Assembly: GCF_036785885.1 (NCBI RefSeq)
Contig: NC_092323.1
Span: 11,168,501-11,232,500 of the forward strand
From: Coffea arabica
Lineage: Eukaryota; Streptophyta; Magnoliopsida; Gentianales; Rubiaceae
Length of the DNA stretch: 64,000 nt
Reading direction: 5' to 3'
A model generated the notes under the pieces. That model did no database searches. It had not been told where the DNA came from and worked only from the letters and a program-made list of their open reading frames with translations. The translations under genes were made by a program, and so were the position numbers. Shown in pieces: positions 51,601 through 63,387 of the stretch (positions are counted from its first letter, which is position 1; each line of letters opens with the position of its first letter).

Positions 51601-52197
51601 AAAACATTCGGTCTGGAACTCAATTCAAACGCTTCATGGAGTGGTTTAAATTGGTCCGAATGGAGGGTTTTCAATCCACTTCAATTGGACATGACTATCC
51701 TACGTACATTGTGTATAACAAGAAAAATATCCATGTATCCTGTCCCATCAAATGTGGAATATTTTTGATCTTGATTAGCTGTTGAATTGCTGTTAATTGT
51801 AATGTTGACGAGTTGGCTGTTGGATTAATCCGAAACTTGTGGCGTTAAATGTAATCTATCATACTAGAAAACTAGGTTGCTTTGATTGCAGTCTAAAATC
51901 ATGATTTACCTCCCGCTTAGGTATGTACTAATGTGAATACCCGTGCTACGCACAGTACTTACGTTATTAAAAGAAATTAAAAGAGAGGGTAAATTTGAAA
52001 AAAAGTTAAAAAAATATATACCAACATAATTAAAATTTAAAATTTGTCTAACAATAGTTCAAAGTGTGACAAAATATATAGATCATTCAAGAATTGCATT
52101 TTTGCGGAAGATAGATATTAAAATAATAATAGAAATTTATATTAGAAAATGAATGATATATTGATAGAAATAAATGTAATTGCATATTTTATTTGAT
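48641..52197. other. Intergenic, no gene seen
   Basis: AT-rich DNA with poly-A and poly-T runs. Frames at 49545-49757 and 50100-50333 are short and low in complexity or unrecognised. I can support nothing further. Confidence 0.5.
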
Positions 52198-52369
52198 TTC
52201 AAAATGAAATACTTACAAACATTATGCATTCAATTTGATAATCTTCTATAAAAGTGTGAACATTTTTTACACCAATCAACTTTTAGTATGAAAATTAATA
52301 TTGGTGGTTTAATTAATTCTATTGAATTTCATGGAGTTCGTACTACAAAAAAATGTTCAGCGAGACTTG
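52198..52369 (+). repeat. Left part of duplicated unit 1, interrupted by an LTR
   Basis: This stretch, from TTTCAAAATGAAATACTTAC to GAGACTTG, is closely similar to 59631-59794. Its continuation after the insertion is 59178-59630. Together they make one copy of a tandemly duplicated segment of about 600 bp. Confidence 0.85.
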
Positions 52370-54304
52370 AGTGAGGACCCGCAAAATTTCTTTCTTTTAT
52401 ATTATTTTATGTTAATTCTTCGAATGCACTTTCATTACTTTACTTTCTTATAAGTATTTTTCAGAGATTTTTATAAGTAAGTATAGTTTAAAAATCATTT
52501 TTTCTAATATAAGTTCGTTTATGTGACATTAGTAGTGTATATTGGATGTGGAACCCGCTTGTTCGTTAAGTACGATACATTTTGACGAATGAGTGAACGT
52601 TGCATAAAGGGATATTATTTTTTTTACAAGGTGCTAGGAGATAATTAGAGACTAGTTAGATAAAAATGAATCATTGGTAGACTAAAGGATGAGAATGAAC
52701 TTTAAAGAGCCAAGTGTCTTTACACTATTAGAGGGTGGACTTTGACCAAACTTATTTAACTTTTCTAAACTCCAATTTTGACCCAATTTTCTTCCATTTT
52801 AAGCTTCCCTTGGCCGGCCCTCTTGAGGAGAAAAACAAGAGAGAGAGCCTTCACCTTGTCTTTCAATTTCTTGCTCAAATCTTGAATTCTAACCATTAGT
52901 TTTGTAAACCACTCCATAAAAGTGCTAGTCAAGGTAGTTTCCAAGGTAGTTGTGGAGTAAATTTGAGAGGAAGAAGCCTAAACTACCATCTTTCTTGAGA
53001 TTTCAAGGTATCTTGCTTAAAAATCTCTCTTTATTCTTACTAATGGCAAATTATTGGCTTGTAGTTGTTGAATATATTGTTTTGTGGAAGATTTCATGGT
53101 TTGAGGTAGGGTTATAGTAAATTTCAGATTTATTGGTGATTTTTCTGCCCTCATGTGATGATTAATGGTTGGCTATGATATACTAGATTTGACATGTGAG
53201 AAATCTAGTGTTTAAGTGCTAGGTTATTTTACCTAAAGAAATGTCCAGCTTGAGTTTGAAAATTTCAGATTTAGGGTTTCTAATTTGACTTTGTTTGTGG
53301 TTGGTTTTGGAGCTCTCATTTGGTGAGATATGAAGGGTATTGTGGCCCTAATTAAGGGTGTTTGATAGCTTGTGAATTGTGGGTGCAATTGTGGTTGAAT
53401 GAAGAAGTGATTGGTATTAATGTGTGGTTGGAAAAGTAAAGAAAAAACAAATGGGAGGTGCTGTCAAAATTTTCACAGGAACTCCTGTGCAGTCTCAGGA
53501 AATCTGTTATAACTTGATGTAGAAAATTCGGAATCGAGTTCTGTTTATTGTGTTTGAAACTAGATTCATAGGGCTATAAACAGTAAAAATTTCAGACCCT
53601 GGTTCTGTCTGTGTGATTTATGGTGATTTTTCAAAATTGACTGAAATTGTATACCTGTTCTGTCTTTTACTGGATGAAACAGCAATTTGAGGCTCAGATT
53701 TGACTGACTTGTGTTCTGAATCTTATAAATGTGTCTTCTGAGAAATTGTACCTCTTTTAAGTCTATTTTTCGACGGTATAAATTTTATCAATTTTGGACT
53801 TAAGAATCTTGAGATATGATTTTTTAAATAGTGTTGTGTAAAACTGAAAAAAAATCTATTTTTCTAGGATTGTTCTTATTTTCAATTCCCACTTTAAGTT
53901 CGGAGTTGGTAAATCATTTTAGTATGGTGTTAAGTGGAAGTAAGGTTTGAATGAGAGGACATGGAGTCTTAGAAACCTTCCTTTCTTCATGCATTTTGGT
54001 TTGGTATCACTAGCCTTGTAATATAATGTGTGATCACAGGACTCGAGTGAATTCATGGGGACGAATCAAGGAAAGTGAAGTGTTGCCATTGATGGTGAGT
54101 GTACCACTCCCTCATTTGTTGCTTAACTTGGTTTATTTGTACTTGAAATCTGTGACTGGAATGACTGTGAACTTTGTTTATTCTGAATGAGACGAGAGCG
54201 TATTTTATCACACTCGTTCTCTTGCCTGTGTGACTGATTATTGTGTAAATTTGAATATGTTATCTGAGCTTGATCTGATGTCGTTTGGAGGTTCTCTAAC
54301 GAGG

Positions 54305-54458
54305 TATAGCCGTTGTGCTAGTTTATTGTGTTGTCCAGCACCGCCAGGGACAAAATCCTGAACTGAGGCTCCCTGGTGAAATATAGCCGTTGTGCTAGTT
54401 TGTTGTGTTATCCATCACCACCAGGGATAAAATCTTTGATTTGGGACTAAGCTATACC
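54305..54458. repeat. 77-bp tandem repeat inside the outer LTR
   Basis: The phrase TATAGCCGTTGTGCTAGTTT occurs at 54305 and again at 54382. In each case it is followed by related GTGTTRTCCANCACCNCCAGG and RACAAAATC-type sequence. The period is about 77 bp, two copies. Confidence 0.85.
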
Positions 54459-54476
54459 CTGAATTTCTGGTATACT

Positions 54477-57400
54477 TGTGACGCCCCCACTTCTCCCTAA
54501 GGCGAAACAAATGGTATCCGCGGGACGCCTACCTAACTCTCGCCAGGATTCAAGACAATTCCCGTTCAAACTTAATAAAATACCAGCCATCACAATGATA
54601 TAAGTAAGAAAGGGAGGTCACTCCCATAAATAACATTCAAACTTACATCACGAGTTCCAAAATACGTCAAGTATCCAATCCTTACATCAAGTTCTCAAAA
54701 TATACAATAATCCAGAGTCTAGCCAAATACGTTGAAAAACCCTAATACAAAAGTACATTCGAAAAGGGTTTCTCCGAGATCCATTCCATATCCTTTCCTG
54801 TTAAGGAAAACAAATCTATAGGGTGAGCAAAACGCTCGTTAGGCCAAGAACACACATGCAGACACGTTGTTCAAGTAACAATCCCTATTTACAAGTAGAG
54901 CAATAATATTGCAATAATTAACAATTCGAGCGAGAAAAGTAAACAGAAACAATTCAAGAATATAGGAACTCTCATGAGCTATTTTCCACTTGCACGATCA
55001 CGAACCTCCACTAGTTGACACTCCGTCAACCGGGTAGATTTAGTCCGTAGAACTTCACTTATCATGTCTCCTTTCACCTTACATACCCCTGTATTGAACC
55101 CACCTGTCGTTTGTTTGAGGCGATACTGCTCGAGTATGTCAAGCAAGACCTCTCAATAGGTCAAACTTATTTTTTTCTCATGGTTCACCAAGGAGCTCGA
55201 TCAATCCCATGCCGGCTCGAGTCCAAGGTTAGCCAGTGAGATTTGGGCGTCCTCCCACTTACCACTTGAGTCGAGGAAATTCACTCCGATCGACTTATGC
55301 AGCCATAGCATAAACAAACACTTAAACATTTCACTTAAATTCACTTAACAAATCACTTCAAGCAATTCAAGTATTTCATGTCACGAAATTCAAGTACACT
55401 TCACTTAAATGAGAACGAGTGCGATAAAGTACACACTCGACTCAGTATTTTCAAAATGTTCTATTATTGATAACAATTAACACGTAACACGTATATCATA
55501 TAGTTCACACACTTGACACTTACCGAGTGATTCAAGTAGCAAGTACAAGTGATTGATTAGGCGTCTCCCGTGAGATCCTCTTGGAGGTCCTCTTGAGTGC
55601 CTGAGCAATTAATAATAAACTATCACTTATAAACCCCAATTATCAAGGAAGATTGTACACTTGTACAATCTAAGAAAATTTCACGAAAATAAGCCTTAAT
55701 TACTCGTATATCGAGATTCAAAAAATAGGGTTTTAAAACACAAGCAAAATCTGATTTTTTTTTCATCTTTGAAATCAAGTATACAACGGTCTAGCAATAC
55801 CAAAGAAGATAGAGAGTTCGAAACCCTCAATTTCCTTTAAGTTTGGAAATTTCAGATTTGTCGAGTAATTTTTGAAAAATCGTATCTCACTCTCTACAAG
55901 TCCAAAATTGGAAAACTTGGTACCGTTGAAAACTTTTTCAAAACTACTAAAAATTTCTAGAAGACACTTTTCCATGATTCCAAGAAAGATATTCAAAATT
56001 TAGCTCAAAGTGGCTATTTTGGAATGTCAAGACAGATTTGGGTTGATTTTCGGCAAAATTCACACAATGTGAACTAGCCTCTGAAATTTGAAACTCAATT
56101 AGAGTTACAATCAAAGTTTTCAACACAACAAGTGGAACAAGAATTGGAGTTTTGGGCACCAAGATATGGTAGCTCAAAGTTGCAGCAAAAGTGAAACTGT
56201 TAAGCAAATTCCAGGTTTAAATCACGTACTTTGGGACTTTGTTTGAGTTTCGAAATGGACTCGGAATGACACCAAATTTGGTATGATTATACTACCATAT
56301 AAGGCTATTCCTCTGTCAAATTTCATAGAAAAATACGTATGGGAAGTTGGTTAACAAAATCATTAAAGCTCCAAGAACTTCCAAGACAAAACTGCCTTAT
56401 GGTTCCGTTTTCAAAACGTTTGGCCAACAAAATGTCTCAAACACGGTCCATTTGTGTAGACAATGTCTGAGAAACATCCAAAATATATTTGGTAGGTGAT
56501 CAACACCAAAAATTTCAAAACAACAAGTCCCAATCAAGATTTAGGCATTTACTAGTCAAAAAGAGGGTTTTCAACCATTGAATCAGTTTCGAATTTCGGC
56601 CACAACTCACTCAATTTAACTTGGAATTGAGCGTAGTTAGTGGCGTTGGAAACTACATTCATAAGGCTAAAAGTTCACAGCAGGAGTCGTTTTAAAAATC
56701 TATCCACAACTAGCCCATATTCGAGCATCAAGTTGCAGCTCATGACCTGCACTCCAGTGGATCACTGAAACAGGACAGTCATGTTCAAATGATTGGTATG
56801 GTTCACTCAGGTGGAATCAGGGCATACATTTTATACCATTGGAAAACTGGAAATGTTTAGTTTTTAATACCACTGACGGCACTTGATTTCGACATCGAAG
56901 TAAAAAGTTATGACGGAAACAAAAACACTGCCAGAGTAATACGGAACTCATTTCCAGCTTTGATAAATTTTAAAAAACTCAACATTTAATCATCCAAATC
57001 ACATAATTTTTTGTGGAAACCTTCCACACAACCCACACAACATGTATACATCATAAACAAGTCAATTGAACCATAAAAAAATGTACTAAGGGTCACGGCA
57101 ATAACAAGGCAGATTTGTCACTTTTGCTCAACTCTCTCCTTTTGAGTTTTCCTTCACAACCCACCGTATTTCCACTAGATTAAGCACTAATCCAATATAA
57201 ATAGCATCATATATCATCAAATCAGTCCACCAAGCCATTGTGGGATTCACAGAACCCACACACCAAATTTTCAATATAAATAAAGCTACCCACGTGAATA
57301 TATGAGTTTATAAGTGCAATATAACTTCCATAAGTCAAGATTTGAGAGATTGATCATCACTTACTTTCTTAGATGATCAAGGCAGAAATTTCGGTCCTTT

Positions 57401-58200
57401 TAACTCAAGAAAAACCGTGAGAGCAAGCCCCTTTTCCTAACTTGAGGTGATCTCCAAGTGGTTAGCAAAGTGTATGTGAATTTTGAGGTGATTTGGTGAA
57501 AATTTGAATCAAGGATTGATGAAGGAAAATGAAGAACTTTGGTTGTTTTTCTTCTTGGATGGCCGGCTGTCTTAGAGCAAGAGAGAGAGAGGTTTTGGCT
57601 GCAAATGAAGCTTCCAAGAGAAACTAAAATGTGTGGTTCTAAATTGGTTCAAAAGTCAAATCTCTCTCCCGCGCGTACGTGCGCGTTTCGTGCTCGATTC
57701 CTCTCGAGATTGTTTCACTTGTGCACTAAATCTCTAATGCATTTGTATTCCTACTATTATTATTCACTCTTAATGGTCTAAAAATAAGGGTCTAAAGTCC
57801 CTCAATTAAATTGCGTGTATAAAAACGCGTACTTCCAATTTGTGCGCGGTAGAGTGAAATTTTCACGAAATTCTTATAACGATAGTATCACTAACGAATA
57901 CTTGAGTACTTAAACATAAAAATACCTATTTTAAGACTAGTGTATAAGTCTCCAATTTTTCAAACTCATAGTACTCTTAAATCGGTTATTGTTTCCAAAC
58001 GCGTATTCGCTATTCTCACTTAACGAATTTTCAAAAATTTAATTTTGAAACGATTCACTTTAAAAATACATGTGAGCTATTATTCTATGTAATTGAGTAA
58101 TAAAAGGTCAAAACAAAATATTTTGAATAAATGACCAAATAAATAATTAAATAAGCTAGAAATAGGAAATTTAAATAAGTAAATTTTGCGAGTCCTCACA
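54477..58200 (+). mobile_element. Solo LTR of 3.7 kb nested in the outer LTR, opposite orientation
   Basis: The LTR opens TGTGACGCCCCCACTTCTCC and closes GCGAGTCCTCACA, with TGTGA/TCACA inverted tips. The 5-mer ATACT flanks it on both sides (54472-54476 and 58201-58205). Shared internal phrases such as CCTGTTAAGGAAAACAAAT...GGTGAGC..CGCTC appear in the outer LTR in inverted orientation (near 58500-58545), so the two are family members. No retroviral genes are inside. Short minus-strand frames at 55775-55996 and 55947-56207 and plus-strand 57539-57781 look like chance frames. Confidence 0.87.
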
Positions 58201-59177
58201 ATACTTGTGTATTACCACCAACTGTTACTGTTGAGATGTTCGGGCCCGGTAAGGGATATGTTTGGTGGACGAAATTTGGTGTAAAGTAGGGTCTACGGAC
58301 ATGTTTATTCAATATACGTTGACGGAGAGTCAACGGGTTTGGATCAAGTACTGCAATGAAAATTTTGGCTCCTGAGAGCCACCTGTATCCTTTCCATTTG
58401 AGGTGTTTGTTCATTTCCTGATATGTTGGGTATATGTGCCTTGAAAGTGAAATGTCATGATTCGTGACTACTTGTATTTTGATACCTCATTGAGCGTAAG
58501 CTCACCCCCTTCCTGTTATCTTTGTTTTTCCTTACAGGGGACAACCCTTTTGGACCATGATATTGAAGAAAGGGTTGAGCTAGTATAAACGTTCTCTTGA
58601 TAAGCTTTTTGTAATCAAAACCCTAATTTGTCTTTTAATCAAGTATCACGTTTTGATTTGTAAAGTTTTCAATGTATGTGTATAAGTGTTTAACCATGTA
58701 CATTAAGTGTATTCGTTTGAGATGGTACCTTTGGATTTGTTGAGATGCTATTTGCAACCATTGGACGAGCGGACGAGCGCGACGTTTGAACAAGGAAAGA
58801 AAAATTTTTGGCGGGAACTGTTCATCGAATCCGCCCGTGTATCCGGCCGGATTAGCAGAGGATTTTGAAAATTTTGGGTTGCTCACTGCCTCGAATCCGG
58901 CCAGATCTTGGCCGGATTGTGACGTGACCGCTTTCCGTTTGCGTTTTCGTTTTCATTTTCGTTTCCGTTGAGGCGTTTAATCGAAGTACCATTGTACCTT
59001 ACAATTTAGAAATCATGTTTTCGACTTAGTAGTCTTCGATTGGTTGTTTTCTTGGGGTTCGATTGTGCGCTATGTAGGGTTTTTGTAATTTGACTCCGTA
59101 GTCCCGACTAGAGTTGGGCAGGCGGTCCGCCGAACCCTTTGGTTCGCTTTAGGGGAAGGTGGGGCTGTCACAACTTG

Positions 59178-59630
59178 CATTTCTTAGAAGTGAACTTACT
59201 GAACCTTTTTAAAATATTTCAATGGAATCGCTATGGTGTAAGATTCGTTTTGTAATCAGTTGTTTTCTTCTTTGTAATCTTGCAAGTTTTGAATTAAAAT
59301 GCCATTGAAATCAATGATAGAACCATTAATGGAACCAATGGAGGCTAATGGGAGCCATAGCTTCCCCTAGGTTTTAAAAATTTTAATTCATATTTTGTAA
59401 ATATTTGTGTAAAACAAAGTTGGCCCTCCTAATTTTTTACAATTTTAATTTTTATTATGAGAATATATATGTGTGTGTGTGTGTGTATGTGTGCATGTGA
59501 ATTAATTACATTTGAATTAATTTTTTTTCTTAAAAAAGTTATTTATTTTTAACATCCCTTTATAATTAAAGTTAATAACTGATATTTTTAGATGTCATAT
59601 ATTTAAATATATATAAATTATTTCAAAATA
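59178..59630 (+). repeat. Right part of duplicated unit 1
   Basis: Continues 52198-52369 after the LTR insertion and is similar along its length to 59795 to about 60233. Shared blocks include CTATGGTGTAA.ATTCGTTTTG, TTTTAAAAATTTTAATTCATAT and AACAAAGTTGGCCCT.CTAA. It contains a TG microsatellite near 59469-59486. Confidence 0.85.
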
Positions 59631-60233
59631 AAATACTTACAAACATTACGCATTCGGTTTGATAATTTTGTGCAAAGATGCAAACATTTTTTACATCAAT
59701 TAATTTTTAGTATGAAAATCAATATTGGTGGTTTAATTAATTCTGTTGAATTTTGTGGAGTTCATGCTACAAAAAAAATGTTCAATGAGACTTGTATTTC
59801 TTGGAAATAAACTTGCTGAATCTTTTTAAAATATTTCAGTTGAATCACTATGGTGTAATATTCGTTTTGTGATCAGTTGTTTTCTCCTTTGTAATCTTAC
59901 ATATTTGGAATTAAGATGCCATTAAAATCAATGATGGAACCAATGGGGGTTCATGGGGGCCATAGTTGCCCTCCCCCCAAGTTTTAAAAATTTTAATTCA
60001 TATTGTGTAAATATTTATGTAAAACAAAGTTGGCCCTTCTAATTTTTTACAATTTTAGTTTATATTATAAGAATATATATATATGTGTGTGTGTGTGTGT
60101 GTATATGTGTACGTATGTGTGTGAATTAACTACATTTGAATTAATTTTTATTTAAAAAGTTATTTATTTTTTACATCCCTTTATAATAAAAATTAATATT
60201 TGATATTTTTAGATATCATATATTTAAATAGAT
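59631..60233 (+). repeat. Duplicated unit 2, uninterrupted
   Basis: This is the second tandem copy of the roughly 600-bp segment. At 59790-59794 it carries a single ACTTG where unit 1 holds an LTR between two ACTTG copies. A TG/TA microsatellite lies at about 60071-60105. The origin of the unit is unknown. The phrase GTCCCTCTAGAAAAAAAATTTTAG with TCGTCGCTG just downstream suggests that the unit itself derives from an old transposon. Confidence 0.82.
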
Positions 60234-61541
60234 GAAAATTATTTTGATAACACATAAAAATAATTATGTTAGGAAAAATTTTAGTCCCTCTAGAAAAAAA
60301 ATTTTAGTTTCGTCGCTGATTGAAATACTTGTAAGTGAGATTCATTCATGGTGGGAGTATAATATATAGTCTTTTTTCACTGTATTTTATTTGTGCAATG
60401 ACAAATGAAAATGGGTAAAATAGATTAGTGATCATCAGTTTTTATGAATGATCATGAGAGTAAAATACATTATGACAATAAAATACGTAGAATTGTGAAA
60501 ATTGTAATTCAAATAGTTTTCTAAATTTTGGATATGTGATTTTCATAGTTGCGAGTTTCTTAAATTAATAGTTAGTTATTGCTATCAGTCATGTGGTAAG
60601 TGTGAGTATTGCTATCAGTGATATGGTAAGTGTCAGTAATAAACGTAAAACGTGAATTGGAATTTACAGATATCATTTTGCAGGGGTGGTTATTATCTGT
60701 TAGTTAAAATTTAAGAGTTTTAATTTTGTGGGTTAATGGGTCACGTAAATTGAAGAGTGGAAAGGGATAGGGAAAAGATAAGGATTATTGAATTAAAATA
60801 AATTCAAAATTATAATAAAAAGGGATTCAGATTTCTGATGCCTGTGGATATAAATATAGATAGTATATAAATCTAAACACTCCTCCTCCTCTCTAACTGC
60901 CCCCATGTCTTTTTTTTTCTTTTAATTTTTTGTATTTACAATAAAGTCTTTTTTAGCCTCTTAGTGTTTCCTAATAAAAGTTTCTTTCTTCCTTGGAAGG
61001 GAGGTCAATTGGTCTCCTTTGATCTCCCTCTGTCTCATGTTTAGTGAGAGATTTGGTAATTAATCTATTTCTTTTTATTAGATCTATATATCTTTTCGAA
61101 TTTGGTTGTCGGATCTTAGATATCTTAGATTTATCTTGTCAGATCTTACCTTAATATCTGAACTTAAATCAGTTCATTAGTTGATCTGAGAGGAAGCAAG
61201 CAATATAGTTAGAAGCATACACAGATGATTTTGAGGTTATAAATATTTTATCTTTTGAGTTTTTTGGAGTTTCAATATAATATTCTATTGATTTTCTAGA
61301 TCTATAAATTCGTCAAATCTATCTAGTTGTATCTGTATATGGATCTATTTGTTTGTATCTGTGTATGGTTGATGTAATTTCTATCATTAGTACACATTAG
61401 TACAGAGTGAAATGATATTTTTTAATCCAAAAAAAAAGATATATGTACAGTGTATATATTTTCTCAAGAAAATACTGTAAAGGCTAATGCGAGACAGCAA
61501 CAAAATGGAGTTGTAGTTGAGCTTCGACAGCCCAACAAGAT
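60234..61541. other. Intergenic, no gene seen
   Basis: AT-rich DNA without a supported frame. A near-direct repeat of GTGAGTATTGCTATCAGT lies around 60577-60640. A CT-rich, T-rich segment near 60881-61090 could be a promoter or UTR, but nothing coding follows. Confidence 0.45.
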
Positions 61542-61679
61542 GGATTAATCCTTAGCCTGATCCAGTGATTTGTAGGATACATCATATAAGGACATGATGC
61601 TCAAGACATTGGATTAATCCTTAGCCTGATCCAGTGATTTGTAGGATACATCATACAAGGACATGATGCTCAAGACATT
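61542..61679. repeat. 69-bp tandem duplication, two near-identical copies
   Basis: A unit starting GGATTAATCCTTAGCCTGAT and ending CAAGACATT is present at 61542-61610 and 61611-61679. The copies differ at a single base (ATATAAGG versus ATACAAGG), so the duplication is recent. Confidence 0.95.
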
Positions 61680-62601
61680 TCTCACTTCTCCCAAAGTTTC
61701 CACTTGGAGTCCACATCTGAAGGCCCATTACTGATCACCTTCCCACCCATGCACCCATGACTTAAAAAACTCCTCTAACTTTCTTCTTGTGTAAATACTC
61801 TATTTTCCTAATTGCTTGTACTAAATATTTTTTACTTCAATTTCTGTTAATGATACTAATATGTCTTCCTCACCTAATTTCCATGGCACATGTTATTCTC
61901 ATTCCTTCAGTTTTTCATTTTTCCCAGCAATTAGTTGTATGATTGGCAACTTCTGTACACTTTTTTTCTGTTTTAGGGCAAAACTTTTCTTCTCTATGAT
62001 TAAGTTCTTCAACATTTTAGTTGTTACATTATTTACCAGTATATATGATAGCCTAACTCCAGTAGGAGTGCTGTAAAATCAATCTTGTTCCTTTCTCATT
62101 CATCAGCTCTCTCCCTCTTTTGTTTTTTTTTTTTTGTTTTAGTTCTTTTGACAACAAAAATTTAACAGGACTACAGGAGTGACATTTCATATAGTGAACA
62201 AAAGTGAGAATGCACAATCTATAATCTAAATACTACTAGATTATCGGTACAAACTCTTGACACTGTCCACCCAAATTACATCAAGTTGTTAACCATAAGT
62301 TAAGGACAAAAAGAAGAGAAAGAAATCTAACAGTAGTTCAATACATCAATCTGATCACTGGATGGCATATCAGTCGTGATCTTGAGGCCCTGGTAAAAGG
62401 TCTAACTGCAGAAACAGTAGCTGCAGATCATCAATCTGAATAATCCTGTATGCTGAAAATCATGAAACAAATGATCACCAAGCCAAAAGTGGCTAATAAA
62501 AGCTCTACTCCAGAACTTGCGGCTTTGCCAATTTATGTCTCACTGTACAGAAAAACTGAAAATAGCAAAGCAATAAAGCCATTTGCTGTCATGCACACTT
62601 T
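61680..62601. other. 3' flank of the zinc-finger gene
   Basis: The part next to 62602 should include the 3' UTR of the minus-strand zinc-finger gene. A frame at 61861-62076 is Ser/Phe-rich with no known domain, and I do not count it as a gene. Confidence 0.45.
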
Positions 62602-63387
62602 TCAAAGTCTAAGAGTGAGATCAGGTGCAAAATGATCCTCTTCCAGTGGTGGATTGAGCTCTGCAAAATCCAGGCCTGAACTTCCAGTTACTATAAAACT
62701 TTGAGGAGAGTTTCCAGGATCAGCTACCTGTCGAAAACTACCAGGCCACAACAGCTCTGGATCATCCTCCATGTATATAGGCTGAGCCATGTATGGCTGT
62801 TCAAATCGTGCACTGGTTCCAAAATCAGGTGGCCTTCCTGCTCCAGCTATTGCAAAGCCGTGGTGAACTGAAGAATGTGCTTTTATTCCTAAGGACCTGA
62901 ATGAAGATCCATGCAAAGGCAGGGATGCCAAGCTGGCATATCTATCTGAGAATATTCCCATTCTCATTGCTCGTTTTGCCAATGTCCTCTCTCTCTTATG
63001 TGCATTTTGGTGACCACCAAGTGCCTGTGAGCTGTAGAATTTTCTTTGGCAGAAGTTGCATGGAAAAACTCGTGGGCTGGCAGCCACTTTGGTTTGGTTT
63101 GCGGGTTCATTGCTACTTTCACTTGTGCTGGAAACTGAAAATCCTTTTGATTCCTGGCAAGCTAATTCATTGGTACTTGATTTGAAGTTGAGAGATAAGT
63201 CGAGTAATAAATATTCTGAACTTAGTTGAGTTGTCACATCTGTAAGTTGAGAAGATTCTGACAAAATGCTCTTGCGGGGATCCATGAAGTGTTCTTGCAC
63301 TGATATGTTGGATGCTACCTGGCTGCTAATATCAGAACTGTTTTCATAAGAGGCCTCCTTTTCAAGATCAAACTTCAGATGTTCCAT
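62602..63387 (-). CDS. Single-C2H2 zinc-finger repressor with two EAR motifs (ZFP1/ZFP4/ZFP7-like)
   Basis: The 261-residue protein is encoded in one exon. It is a plant-specific C1-1i type transcription factor: one C2H2 finger at about residues 108-130 (C110, C113, H126, H130) containing the plant signature QALGGH (121-126), followed by a basic KRERTLAKR segment typical of nuclear localisation. Two EAR repression motifs are present: DLSLNF at 63-68 and DLTLRL as the last six residues. The N-terminal LLLDLSLNF plus one finger plus C-terminal DLTLxL is the layout of Arabidopsis ZFP1, ZFP4 and ZFP7, which act in shoot, trichome or hormone responses. Which orthologue it is cannot be settled by eye. 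The start ATG at 63387 is the first in frame. Length fits the family and no break is seen. Confidence 0.93.
   Translation of the reverse strand: MEHLKFDLEKEASYENSSDISSQVASNISVQEHFMDPRKSILSESSQLTDVTTQLSSEYLLLDLSLNFKSSTNELACQESKGFSVSSTSESSNEPANQTKVAASPRVFPCNFCQRKFYSSQALGGHQNAHKRERTLAKRAMRMGIFSDRYASLASLPLHGSSFRSLGIKAHSSVHHGFAIAGAGRPPDFGTSARFEQPYMAQPIYMEDDPELLWPGSFRQVADPGNSPQSFIVTGSSGLDFAELNPPLEEDHFAPDLTLRL

Larger units (their letters stand above)
52370..59172 (-). mobile_element. Solo LTR (about 3.1 kb) on the minus strand, split by a second LTR
   Basis: Read on the minus strand, the LTR starts at 59172 with TGTGACAGCCCCACCTTCCC and ends at 52370 with GCGGGTCCTCACT. The expected terminal CA has become CT. 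The flanking 5-mer ACTTG is identical on both sides (52365-52369 and 59173-59177). Excluding the nested element at 54477-58200 and its duplicated 5 bp, about 3074 bp belong to this LTR. It contains no gag-pol frame and no second LTR, so it is a solo LTR. Its 5' and 3' ends match those of the nested LTR, so both are the same family. A paralogous locus at 59790-59794 preserves the uninterrupted target. Confidence 0.85.
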
